From Rhodospirillaceae bacterium (GTDB lineage: Bacteria > Pseudomonadota > Alphaproteobacteria > Bin65), in assembly GCA_011523655.1 (NCBI GenBank), contig WTGH01000023.1, positions 20,172-81,623 of the forward strand: DNA of 61,452 nt. The letters run 5' to 3'. A model generated the notes under the pieces. The model was not told the origin of the DNA. It did no database searches and saw only the letters and a program-made list of their open reading frames with translations. Made by a program: the position numbers and the translations under genes. Shown here one piece after another: positions 53,812-61,452 of this stretch (its first letter is position 1; every line of letters begins with the position of its first letter).

Positions 53812-54687
53812 TCAGACCCGCGTGATCTCTTTGGTGCCGAACAGCCCCCTCGGCCAGAAAATGAGCACCACCATGATGACCAGAAAGGCGGATAGATCGA
53901 TGAGCGCGGTTGCGACATAGAATCCGAACAGGGTTTCGATGACACCGATCAGATAGCCGCCGACGATCGCGCCGGGAACGCTGCCGAAACCGCCGAGCAC
54001 GGCGGCGGCGAACCCCCTGATCAGGATGCGCGTCCCCATGTCGGGGAAGAGGGCGGTGATCGGCGCCGACAGGATCCCCGCGGCTGCGCCCATCACGGAG
54101 GCCAGACCCCAGGTCGTCGCGAACACGAGCCCTATGTTGATGCCGCTGTACTGGGCGCCGAACATGTTCTCTGCGGTCGCCCGCATCTGCTTGCCAAGGT
54201 CGGTAAAGGCGAACAGAAGAAGGAGCCCCAGTGTGAGGACCAGGGACGTGGCGGTCGTCAGCAAGTTCTGCGACGCAAAGATCAGGTCGAAGATGATGAT
54301 CGGGGAGCCGCCGAACATGGGCGGAATCGTATACACGTCCTGTGCGAAGGGAATCCGGAAGATCCCCTTCAACATGAACGACAGGCCCACGGTCACCATC
54401 ACGAGCGTCATGTGCGGAAAGTGGGCGATCGGCCGGATCAGGCCCCGCTCGATGAGCAATCCGACGAGCCCCCCGGCGAGGATCGCGAGGAGAAAGGAAG
54501 CCGGATAGGAAAGACCGAGGTAGGCATAGGCGGAGTAACCGATGAAGGCTCCGGCCATGAAGATCTCGCCGAAGCCGAACTGGACCATGTCCTGGGCCTT
54601 GTAGATGAGCACGAGACCCAGCGCGACCAGCGCATAAAGGCTTCCGTTCGCGAGCCCGGCCGTGACGAGAATGACGAACTCCGTCAT
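53812..54687 (-). CDS. Liv-type ABC permease, LivH-like (system 2)
   Basis: 291 residues. Landmarks are LYALVALGLVLIYKAQDMVQFGFGEIFMAGAFIGY at the start and QYSGINIGLVFATTWGLASVMGAAAGIL later. Inner-membrane channel subunit of importer system 2. Confidence 0.92.
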   Translation of the reverse strand: MTEFVILVTAGLANGSLYALVALGLVLIYKAQDMVQFGFGEIFMAGAFIGYSAYAYLGLSYPASFLLAILAGGLVGLLIERGLIRPIAHFPHMTLVMVTVGLSFMLKGIFRIPFAQDVYTIPPMFGGSPIIIFDLIFASQNLLTTATSLVLTLGLLLLFAFTDLGKQMRATAENMFGAQYSGINIGLVFATTWGLASVMGAAAGILSAPITALFPDMGTRILIRGFAAAVLGGFGSVPGAIVGGYLIGVIETLFGFYVATALIDLSAFLVIMVVLIFWPRGLFGTKEITRV

Positions 54688-54772
54688 GAGACTTCGCTTT
54701 CGCTAGGGCCGGGTGGTTGTCGCGTGCTTCCTCGATGGCCCACTGTTTCGGAGCGGACGCAAGCCGACGCCG

Positions 54773-54806
54773 GGGCGGAGCCGGGGCGTCGTGCCCGGCT
54801 CCGCCC
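54773..54806 (-). promoter_or_regulatory. strong hairpin between binding-protein and LivH genes
   Basis: A perfect 10-bp stem GGGCGGAGCC / GGCTCCGCCC with an inner GGGC/GCCC pairing lies 27 bp after the binding-protein stop. No T run follows. Such intercistronic hairpins protect the upstream message from 3' decay, or cause partial termination, and raise binding-protein levels over permease. Confidence 0.55.
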
Positions 54807-54833
54807 GCCTGCAGTCGGGTTGGTCGAAAACGA

Positions 54834-56060
54834 TCAGTTCTTGCTCAGATCGCGCCACACGGGACCGAGGTTGACGACCTTGCCGTCAGGCGTCAGGGTC
54901 CAGACCGTCGGGTCGTTGCACCCCTGATGGCTGCTCGCCGAGAAGCTGATCGAGCATGCGGCGCCATGGTCCTTCAGGCCCTTGGTGCCTTCCATCGCTG
55001 CGAGGAATTTTTCGCGCGTCACGTCCCGACCGACCCTCTTCAGCGCCTCGATGACCACCGTCGCTCCGGCCACGCCCTGGTAGGCGACGGACTTCTTGAT
55101 GTCGTTCGGGAAGTGCTTGTAGCGGATGCCCTCCCACTTCTTCATCTCGGGGCTGCCGAAAGGCCCGGCGATAACCGTGATCCCGTAGAGATCCTGCAAC
55201 ACCTCTTTGTTTCCTACCCGCTCGACGAGATCGAGCAGATCCGGCGTCGAGACGATGACCGCCGGCGAATCCTTCGATTTGCTTCGAAGCCCGTACTTCC
55301 ACGCATCGCGGAGCAGCGTCGCCGACTCGGTCGGATAGTTGACGAGTATGATTACGTCCGGATCCACTTTCTTCAGCTTGAGCGCCTGGGCGGTGGCGTC
55401 CGACGCGTTCGCCTCCAGGGTCTCGCGGGCGACCACTTCGATGCCCTTTTCCTTGAAATACTGGCGCATGGGCTGGATTTTGGTCTCGGCCCAGTCGTTG
55501 TTGCGGCCGACGATCGCCACCTTCTTCACGCCCGGTATCGACGCCGCAAAGCGCGCCATGCCGCGGCCGTCCGCGCTGCCGGTCATCTGGACCGTAAAGA
55601 TGTTTTTCTTCACCGGAGCCGTGAGCTTATCCATGGTGGCCGCCATCAACAGATGGGGCACGCCCGACTTGACGACCTCCTCGGTCGTCGCCGAAACGGC
55701 GGTGCTGCAGGTTCCACCGTGAATCATGAAGACCTTGTCCTGGTGAATCAGCTTCTTTACCGCCGCCAGTGCTTTGGTCGCTTCGCACGCCGAATCCTCC
55801 TGGACGAACACAAACTTGCGGCCATGCACGCCCCCCTTCTCGTTTTGCTCCATGTAAACGGATATGGGACCATTATTCACGGGCTGGCCGTGGATCGCAG
55901 CGGGCCCTGTCAGGGGTCCGAACAGGCCGATCTTGATCGTCGTATCGGTCACCCCGGATTCGGCCATTGCGCCCGCCGGAAGCGCTCCGGCAAAGAGACC
56001 GATCAATGCGGTTTTCCCCAATAAGCCGATTCCGGTCGGTCGAAGTGATATCCTCATCAT
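54834..56060 (-). CDS. Liv-type ABC transporter substrate-binding protein (system 2)
   Basis: 408 residues (two adjacent ATGs at 56060 and 56057 after AGGAGGAG). Signal peptide ends near GALPAGAMA. The mature part opens VTDTTIKIGLFGPLTGPAAI and has GGVHGRKFVFVQEDSACEATKALAAVKKLI, as in Liv-type receptors. It is first in the minus-strand operon encoding importer 2, an MmgE/PrpD protein, the MDR reductase, the flavin reductase and the hydrolase. It is not a close copy of the system 1 receptor. Confidence 0.9.
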   Translation of the reverse strand: MMRISLRPTGIGLLGKTALIGLFAGALPAGAMAESGVTDTTIKIGLFGPLTGPAAIHGQPVNNGPISVYMEQNEKGGVHGRKFVFVQEDSACEATKALAAVKKLIHQDKVFMIHGGTCSTAVSATTEEVVKSGVPHLLMAATMDKLTAPVKKNIFTVQMTGSADGRGMARFAASIPGVKKVAIVGRNNDWAETKIQPMRQYFKEKGIEVVARETLEANASDATAQALKLKKVDPDVIILVNYPTESATLLRDAWKYGLRSKSKDSPAVIVSTPDLLDLVERVGNKEVLQDLYGITVIAGPFGSPEMKKWEGIRYKHFPNDIKKSVAYQGVAGATVVIEALKRVGRDVTREKFLAAMEGTKGLKDHGAACSISFSASSHQGCNDPTVWTLTPDGKVVNLGPVWRDLSKN

Positions 56061-56229
56061 CTCCTCCTGTGCATAGGTTTACGTTCGTGAAATCGACGAG
56101 GCGTGCGTCGGTCTCTTGAGGTCATGGTTCGGCGAGGAACCAAACTTTCCTCTGGAGCAAGCCGACCCCATGCAAGGGCTTGGCTCGACGTACAATCCAT
56201 GTCTTGACATTCCGCTCTTCCTTGCGGAA

Positions 56230-56245
56230 GTGAAGACATCTTCAC
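56230..56245. promoter_or_regulatory. operator-like palindrome in divergent promoter region
   Basis: GTGAAGA-CA-TCTTCAC is a perfect 16-bp inverted repeat midway between the divergent binding-protein gene and the second MmgE/PrpD gene. A TTGACA box lies just upstream (56204-56209), and a second small palindrome CTTCC-TTGC-GGAAG is adjacent. No regulator gene is present in the window, so the regulator that binds it is unknown. Confidence 0.5.
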
Positions 56246-56298
56246 GAACTCGCCCCGATGACGTGGTGAAGCCTAGACTGCTACCGCGCGGATAGTCA

Positions 56299-57678
56299 AT
56301 GGACCAGCGGAGACGACAGGTGGGATCGGGTATGGCGGCCCTTTGCGATTGGGCGGCCGGAACCCGCATCGACGATATCCCCGACACCGCATTGCGCCAG
56401 GCGGTTGCGGTGATCGGCGACAATCTCGGAGCCATCGTCGCGTCGCGCGACGAGCCGGAAGTCGTGCGGGCTCAAACCCGAATTCTGGAGGCGTCGGAGC
56501 GGGCCGAGGCGACGGTGTTCCGGGGCGGACGCCCCCGCGCCGAGCGGACAATGGCCGCGGTCGCCAACGGGCTCGCCGGAAACGGGGCGCAACTGGATCC
56601 CGGCTATCGCAAGGCCCAGTGCCACGCCGGGCTCTATATCGTACCGGCGCTGCTCGCCGAAGCGGAAGCAACGGGCCTGTCTGTCGCCGACGTCCTGCGT
56701 GCCGTCGTGCTCAGTTTCGAGATCACGACACGTCTTCCGCGCGCTTGGCCCATGGGGACGGCCAAGCTCTATCCGGCTGCGGTCTTCTGCGCGGTGGGTG
56801 CCGCAAGCGCGATCGGGGTGGCGCGACGACTGCCGCCGGACGCACTGCTCGGCGCGCTCGGCACCGCTTCCACGCTGATCCAGGTCGGTCCTTTTGGGCA
56901 CTCTGTCGACGGCCTGCTGGTCTGCAACGCCTGGGCGGGAACCGGGGCCTGGACCGGCATGATGGCCGTCGACTGGGCGGGAATGGGGTTCGCCGGAACG
57001 GGAGAAAGCTTCTACGACGTCTACACGGACATACTCGGTACCGACGTGCATCCGTCACGCCTCATCGACGGCCTCGGCGAGGATTGGGCGATCGAATACA
57101 GCTTTCACAAACCGTACAGCAGCTGCGGCTACACCCACTCGGCGATAGAGGCGAGTCTGGCGGTGCTCGAGGAATTGCCTGACGAGGGGCGGGCAGACGC
57201 AATTCGGGATGTCGTCGTGGAGGCTTCCGCGCTCGCCCTGTCCCTCGACAATGAGAAGCCGGAAAATGGACTTGCCTCCCGATTTTCGACCCAGCACGCC
57301 GTCGCGGCACCGCTGGTCCTCGGCCATGCGCTGCCGGAGGCGTTCGGCACCGCCGCGCTCGCCTCGCCCGAGATCGACGCGCTGCGCCACCGGATTGTCC
57401 TCAAGGAGTTCGAACCGACCCTGCCGCCCCCGCACGATCGGCCTGCCCGCATCACGGTCACGTTGACAGACGGCCGGCGGATCACCCGCGAGTGTCTGAG
57501 CGCGAAGGGTGGGCCCGACCGGCCCTACGCAATGGTGGAGCTGTTCGGCCGCCTGGAAACATGGCTGGCTCCCACCTACCCGAGGCTTGCACAGCGGCTC
57601 CATGATTTGACTGCCCTGAGCGCGGCCGATCTCGGCCGAGGTTGGGATACGCTCCTTCCGGATATACTCAGGGACTGA
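56299..57678 (+). CDS. MmgE/PrpD family protein 2
   Basis: 459 residues from the first ATG. The start could well be the in-frame ATG at 56332 (MAALCDWAAGTRIDDIPDTA), which fits the family's usual N-terminus and has an AGGTGGGA upstream. Landmarks: QAVAVIGDNLGAIVASRDEP, ANGLAGNGAQLDPGYRKAQC and HKPYSSCGYTHSAIEASLAV. It is divergent from importer operon 2 and clearly different in sequence from the MmgE/PrpD protein at 49797, so the two may act on successive intermediates or on two isomers. Confidence 0.88.
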   Translation: MDQRRRQVGSGMAALCDWAAGTRIDDIPDTALRQAVAVIGDNLGAIVASRDEPEVVRAQTRILEASERAEATVFRGGRPRAERTMAAVANGLAGNGAQLDPGYRKAQCHAGLYIVPALLAEAEATGLSVADVLRAVVLSFEITTRLPRAWPMGTAKLYPAAVFCAVGAASAIGVARRLPPDALLGALGTASTLIQVGPFGHSVDGLLVCNAWAGTGAWTGMMAVDWAGMGFAGTGESFYDVYTDILGTDVHPSRLIDGLGEDWAIEYSFHKPYSSCGYTHSAIEASLAVLEELPDEGRADAIRDVVVEASALALSLDNEKPENGLASRFSTQHAVAAPLVLGHALPEAFGTAALASPEIDALRHRIVLKEFEPTLPPPHDRPARITVTLTDGRRITRECLSAKGGPDRPYAMVELFGRLETWLAPTYPRLAQRLHDLTALSAADLGRGWDTLLPDILRD

Positions 57679-57719
57679 GGTGACACGCCCGTGTCCGGCT
57701 CGACGGCCTGGCCCTGAAA

Positions 57720-58598
57720 TCAATCGAGCTTGTAAATCCTGCGCACGTTATCGCGCAGGAGCATGCGCTTCGCCTCGGGCCGCAGGTTCAGCGTTTCGAT
57801 CTCGCTGCGGGTACGCTCAAAGTCGAGCACCGGAAAATCGGTGCCGAAGATCACTTTTTCGCGGCCGTAGGTATTGACGTACTGAATGAACTGCGGCGGC
57901 CAGTATTTCGGGCTGTGAGCGTCCGTGCCGATGAAGACGTTCGGGTGCTTCCAGGCCATGGCAATCATCTCGTCGATCCACGGAATGCCGAGATGGATGC
58001 CGATGAGCCGGAGTTCGGGAAAGTGGCAGGCCACCGCATCGAAGGTGAAGGGACGGCCCACGCTGCGGCGAGGGTAGTCGGGCGCGTACACGAGCGATTG
58101 GCCGACCTGGAGCTGGATCGGAATATCCAGTTCCACGCACTTGGCGTAGAATGGATAGTACTGGGGGCCATCGGGCGGGATCTCGAACCAGTGCGGGTAG
58201 GAGTGGGCGCCGATGAACCCCAGATCCTCCACCGCCGCCTGAAGCTCGCGCACGCCCTTCATGCCCTGCGTTGGGTCGATGCCGGCAAGACCGTAGAAGC
58301 GGTCCGGATGCCGGCGGACCGCATCCGCGACGAGAGAATAGGGCAGGTGATAACAGGCCGGCGGCCCCAGCGGCCCGGCCTTGGTGGCGACCAGAAAGGC
58401 CTTCTCGATAGCGGCCGCATCCATGCGCCGCAGCATCTCGTCCAGGGTGATGCCCGCGGCTGTCGTCTCGTCAACCCCGATCTTTCCCTTGAAGAAGCCG
58501 TCGCGCCAGTCCGGTCGATGACTGAGAGCCTCTTCGGTCCACAGGTTGACGACCGCGTCGATCGCCTGGATGTCGTCGGTCGGCGCGGTGGTGCTCAA
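57720..58598 (-). CDS. amidohydrolase-2 family protein
   Basis: 292 residues from a TTG start at 58598, which overlaps the stop of the acyl-CoA dehydrogenase gene (TTGA) and has AGGGA upstream. No ATG is available in a sensible position. The TIM-barrel metal motifs are seen: VGRPFTFDAVACHFPELRLI with His-containing strand end HLGIPWIDEM, then NVFIGTDAHSPKYW, and KVIFGTDFPVLDFERT with the catalytic Asp. The family holds decarboxylases and C-C/C-N hydrolases such as ACMS decarboxylase-like enzymes. Confidence 0.85.
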   Translation of the reverse strand: MSTTAPTDDIQAIDAVVNLWTEEALSHRPDWRDGFFKGKIGVDETTAAGITLDEMLRRMDAAAIEKAFLVATKAGPLGPPACYHLPYSLVADAVRRHPDRFYGLAGIDPTQGMKGVRELQAAVEDLGFIGAHSYPHWFEIPPDGPQYYPFYAKCVELDIPIQLQVGQSLVYAPDYPRRSVGRPFTFDAVACHFPELRLIGIHLGIPWIDEMIAMAWKHPNVFIGTDAHSPKYWPPQFIQYVNTYGREKVIFGTDFPVLDFERTRSEIETLNLRPEAKRMLLRDNVRRIYKLD

Positions 58599-59737
58599 AG
58601 CCCGAGTTCCCTGGCGATAATGTTGCGCTGGATCTCGTTGCTCCCCTCGCCGAAGGAATACAGACGCGCATCGCGCCACAATCGCTGCATGTCGCTTTCC
58701 GCCGCGTAACCGGCGCTGGCCAGGATCTGCATGCCGTGATCGGTGACGAACTGCAGGGTCTCCGTCGCGGCGATCTTTGCCTGGGACGCCTCGCGACGGC
58801 AGGGTCGGCCTTCGCCGATCAGCCACCCCAGCTGCCAGGCAAGCAGGCGCGCCTGGTCCACCCGCATTTGCATGTCGACAAGGCGGTGCTGAATCACCTG
58901 GAAGCCGCCGATCGGTCTGCCGAACTGTTGGCGTTCGCCGGCGTGGGAAAGAGCGATGTCAACGGCCGCCTGGGCGGCGCCGGTGACGCTCGCGGCCATC
59001 CCGGCGCGGGCGTAATGCAATGTCGCCATCAGATGATGAAATCCATGGTTTTCTTCGCCCATGAGCGCATCTCTGGGCACGTCGACCTCTTCAAAGCCGA
59101 TGTCGAAGCATGGCAGGCAGTTGTTTCCGACCTTGTCGAGAGGAGTCATTTGGACACCGGTCGTGCCCGGCGGCACCAGGAACATCGAAATTCCGTCGGC
59201 GCCGCTGTCAGGAGAACCGGTCCGACAGGCGACGACCATGGCCGCCGCCGCTGCAGCGTCGCTGATCCAGGTCTTGCGGCCGGTGATTGTCCATCCGTTC
59301 CCGCGGCGCCGCGCCCGCGTCACGATGGACGCGGCATCCGAACCCGCTGACGATTCTGTCAAGGCAAGGGCGAAGAAGGCCCGTCCGGCCATGATTTCCG
59401 GGAGATACCGTTCCCTCTGTGCCTCGCTGCCGTAGACCAGGAGCGACATGCCGCCGAAACCGATGGCGCGGTTGTACAGGGAGGCCGCCATGAAAGCGCG
59501 ATAGCCGAGGCGCTCTTGCACCAGCACCACCGTTTCCCATGGGGCTGCCAATCCGCCATTCTCCACCGGAAACGGCATCGCCAGCAGGCCTGCGTCCCCC
59601 AATGCCGGCAGCACGTGATAGGGCGGTGCGTGATCCCGATCGTGCCGGCGGACGGCCTCCGGCGGCAGATGCCGGTCGATCAACCGATCGACGGTGTCAA
59701 GAATCTGTCGTTGCTCGTCGCTGATGGCGAAGTCCAT
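58595..59737 (-). CDS. acyl-CoA dehydrogenase
   Basis: 380 residues from the ATG at 59737 (GAGGAGGAACC upstream). FAD flavoprotein: ALTESSAGSDAASIVTRARR near residue 125, WTITGRKTWISDA, QQFGRPIGGFQVIQHRLVDM, and SFGEGSNEIQRNIIARELGL at the C-terminus with the catalytic Glu in GEG. It oxidises an acyl-CoA to the 2,3-enoyl-CoA, passing electrons to ETF. It is divergent from the acyl-CoA ligase gene at 59920. Confidence 0.93.
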   Translation of the reverse strand: MDFAISDEQRQILDTVDRLIDRHLPPEAVRRHDRDHAPPYHVLPALGDAGLLAMPFPVENGGLAAPWETVVLVQERLGYRAFMAASLYNRAIGFGGMSLLVYGSEAQRERYLPEIMAGRAFFALALTESSAGSDAASIVTRARRRGNGWTITGRKTWISDAAAAAAMVVACRTGSPDSGADGISMFLVPPGTTGVQMTPLDKVGNNCLPCFDIGFEEVDVPRDALMGEENHGFHHLMATLHYARAGMAASVTGAAQAAVDIALSHAGERQQFGRPIGGFQVIQHRLVDMQMRVDQARLLAWQLGWLIGEGRPCRREASQAKIAATETLQFVTDHGMQILASAGYAAESDMQRLWRDARLYSFGEGSNEIQRNIIARELGL

Positions 59738-59919
59738 GGTTCCTCCTCGTTCCCGACCGGATCGCGATTCCACCTAGCGCCAAATTCGGGAAGAGCCTTC
59801 AGCCGCAGCGATGGCCTCGGACGATTGACAATCCGACATTATGCTATTGGAAATTGGTACAATCCGAAACACCGTATTCCGCGGCGTGCGCGGCCGTATC
59901 GGACCGGAGAGGAGCGAGC

Positions 59920-61389
59920 ATGAATCTGGCCGGCACCCTTCCCCTGCATGCCCGGACCCGGGCCTCTCACCCGGCCATCGTGGCAGGCGAGCGCGTCATC
60001 ACCTATCGCGAACTCGACCTGCAGGTGGGACGGACGGCGAGTCACCTGAACGCCCTCGGGCTTCGGAGCGGCGATCTTCTCGGCGTCTGCCTCGGGGATC
60101 ACGCCGACCATGTCATCGTACTGCTGGCCGCCGCCCGACTCGGCGTCCCCGTTCTGCCCATGGACTGGCATTGGGCCCAGGCGGAACGGCAGCGGATCGT
60201 CGACGTATTCCGGCCGAAGGCTGTGATGATCGAGGCCGACGCCGCTGCAATCGCGGGAGTCCCGCAGCACCGTCGCGGCGCCGGCTGGCACGACGCCGTC
60301 GCCGCGGCAGTACCCCAAGTCGACGGTGCTGACGCCGCCGACATGCCCCTCGTGCTGGCGCTCTCTTCCGGCACCACTGCCCTGCCGAAAGGGCCGATGA
60401 TCAGCCACGCCAACATGCTGGCGCGTTTCCGGGGCCATTGGGTGTCCCTGGGGTTCAATCAGCATGACCGCTTCGCCCTGACGACACCCCTCTATTACGG
60501 CGGCGGGCGGGGTTTCGTGCTCTCCTATCTCTTCATCGGCGGAACGATCGTGATGTTCCCGCCCCCCTTCAAGCCCGTCGACCTTGTCGAGACGGTCGAA
60601 CGACGGTCGATCAACAGGCTCTTCCTGGTGCCGACCCAGATCCGCCGCCTGCTCGCCATGGCGCGAGGCAACGGTTTGCTGTTTCCCCGGGTCGACGACC
60701 TGATCTCCAGCGGCGCTATCCTGTCTCCGGAGGAGCGGAAGGCGGTCCGGAACCGGCTCACGCCGAATTTTACCGACTACTACAGTTCGACCGAAGGCGG
60801 CGGGATCACCGTTCAACCGGCCGCCGACCAGGACCGCCATCCCAGGTCTGTCGGGCGGCCGAGCTTTCTGACCGAAGTGGAAATAGTCGACGAGGAGCAC
60901 CGACGCCAGCTGGCGGGCATTGTCGGCCGCATTCGCTATCGCGGCCCTGGGGTCGCCGTGGGATTCTACGGCGATCCGGAGCCCGGTTCGACAGCTGGCG
61001 CCTTCTTCCGGGACGGCTGGTTCTATCCCGGCGACATCGGTGAAATGAACGAAGAGGGCTTTCTGTTCCTCCGGGGCCGCGCCAAAGACATGATCATCCG
61101 CGGTGGCGCCAACATCTATCCGAGCGATGTGGAACTTGTGCTGCAGGCCCATCCGGCGGTGGAAGAGGCGGCAGTGGTCGGCTGGCCGTCGACGGAATAT
61201 GGCGAGGAGGTCGCCGCCTTCGTGATCGTCCACGGGACTATCGGCGGGCCGGAATTGATCGCCCACTGCCGCGAACGCCTGGCCCGCCACAAGGTGCCGC
61301 GCGACGTTTTTTTGGTCGACGACCTGCCGCGCAACTCGACGGGCAAGGTCCTGAAAGGCGCGCTCGCGGAACGGCTGCAGCCCCTATAG
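59920..61389 (+). CDS. AMP-dependent acyl-CoA ligase (class I, medium/aryl type)
   Basis: 489 residues from the ATG at 59920 (GAGAGGAGCGAGC upstream). P-loop LALSSGTTALPKGPMISHAN, YYSSTEGGGI, WFYPGDIGEMNEEGFLFLRG and the hinge RAKDMIIRGGANIYPSDVE are present. The C-terminal catalytic Lys is in LPRNSTGKVLKGAL. It activates an acid to its CoA ester. Distinct from the long-chain-type ligase at 29927 and 145 residues shorter. Confidence 0.92.
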   Translation: MNLAGTLPLHARTRASHPAIVAGERVITYRELDLQVGRTASHLNALGLRSGDLLGVCLGDHADHVIVLLAAARLGVPVLPMDWHWAQAERQRIVDVFRPKAVMIEADAAAIAGVPQHRRGAGWHDAVAAAVPQVDGADAADMPLVLALSSGTTALPKGPMISHANMLARFRGHWVSLGFNQHDRFALTTPLYYGGGRGFVLSYLFIGGTIVMFPPPFKPVDLVETVERRSINRLFLVPTQIRRLLAMARGNGLLFPRVDDLISSGAILSPEERKAVRNRLTPNFTDYYSSTEGGGITVQPAADQDRHPRSVGRPSFLTEVEIVDEEHRRQLAGIVGRIRYRGPGVAVGFYGDPEPGSTAGAFFRDGWFYPGDIGEMNEEGFLFLRGRAKDMIIRGGANIYPSDVELVLQAHPAVEEAAVVGWPSTEYGEEVAAFVIVHGTIGGPELIAHCRERLARHKVPRDVFLVDDLPRNSTGKVLKGALAERLQPL

Positions 61390-61452
61390 CAATGGGCTGG
61401 GTAACGTCAAGAGTTGTGTGTCAGGGAGAAGAGGGTAGGGACTCCCTGGTTT

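Overview
The window looks like a chromosomal segment of a GC-rich alphaproteobacterium, probably Rhodospirillales-like. The evidence is a TAXI-type TRAP transporter, rluD followed by rpoH with the alphaproteobacterial RpoH box, a serC-serA-hisZ-purA cluster, and dense G/C-rich codons throughout. No rRNA, tRNA or CRISPR array was seen. All assignments are from reading translations by eye; no database search was run.

Layout. 1-2.4 kb: a tandem duplication of a TbpB-like surface lipoprotein gene, each copy followed by a small signal-peptide gene; the second of these runs off the left edge with MSAG repeats. 3.2-6.9 kb: a TAXI TRAP transporter with a terminator between binding protein and permease. 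7.1-10.7 kb: threonine aldolase, a small membrane protein, rluD and rpoH. 11.1-17.7 kb (minus strand): serC, serA, hisZ, purA, then a serine-hydrolase homologue that has lost all its catalytic motifs. 18.0-19.3 kb: a GST and a secreted protein. 19.4-21.8 kb: a toxin-antitoxin island (Xre/RES, VapBC and a lone VapB-like antitoxin). 22.3-24.8 kb: a non-coding accessory stretch with a LexA-type box, 10-bp phased repeats and decayed IS3, IS110, IS1182 and ISKra4 transposase fragments.

24.9-43.0 kb and 47.4-61.4 kb form an accessory catabolic region. It has two complete Liv-type ABC importers, two near-identical LLM flavin monooxygenases, a flavin reductase, RidA, an amidase, an isochorismatase-type hydrolase, an ArgE-type deacylase, an amidohydrolase, two MmgE/PrpD proteins, two acyl-CoA ligases, two unusual crotonases, an acyl-CoA dehydrogenase, hot-dog proteins and an MDR reductase. 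Together this resembles a Rut-like (flavin-dependent ring opening plus RidA plus amidohydrolase) module feeding CoA-dependent oxidation. The substrate is unknown.

43.3-46.7 kb, between the two halves of that region, holds a complete RIT element: three overlapping tyrosine recombinase genes between 89-bp inverted repeats. It is inserted in an AlkB-like dioxygenase gene, and removing it with one copy of a 5-bp duplication restores the AlkB reading frame across the junction.
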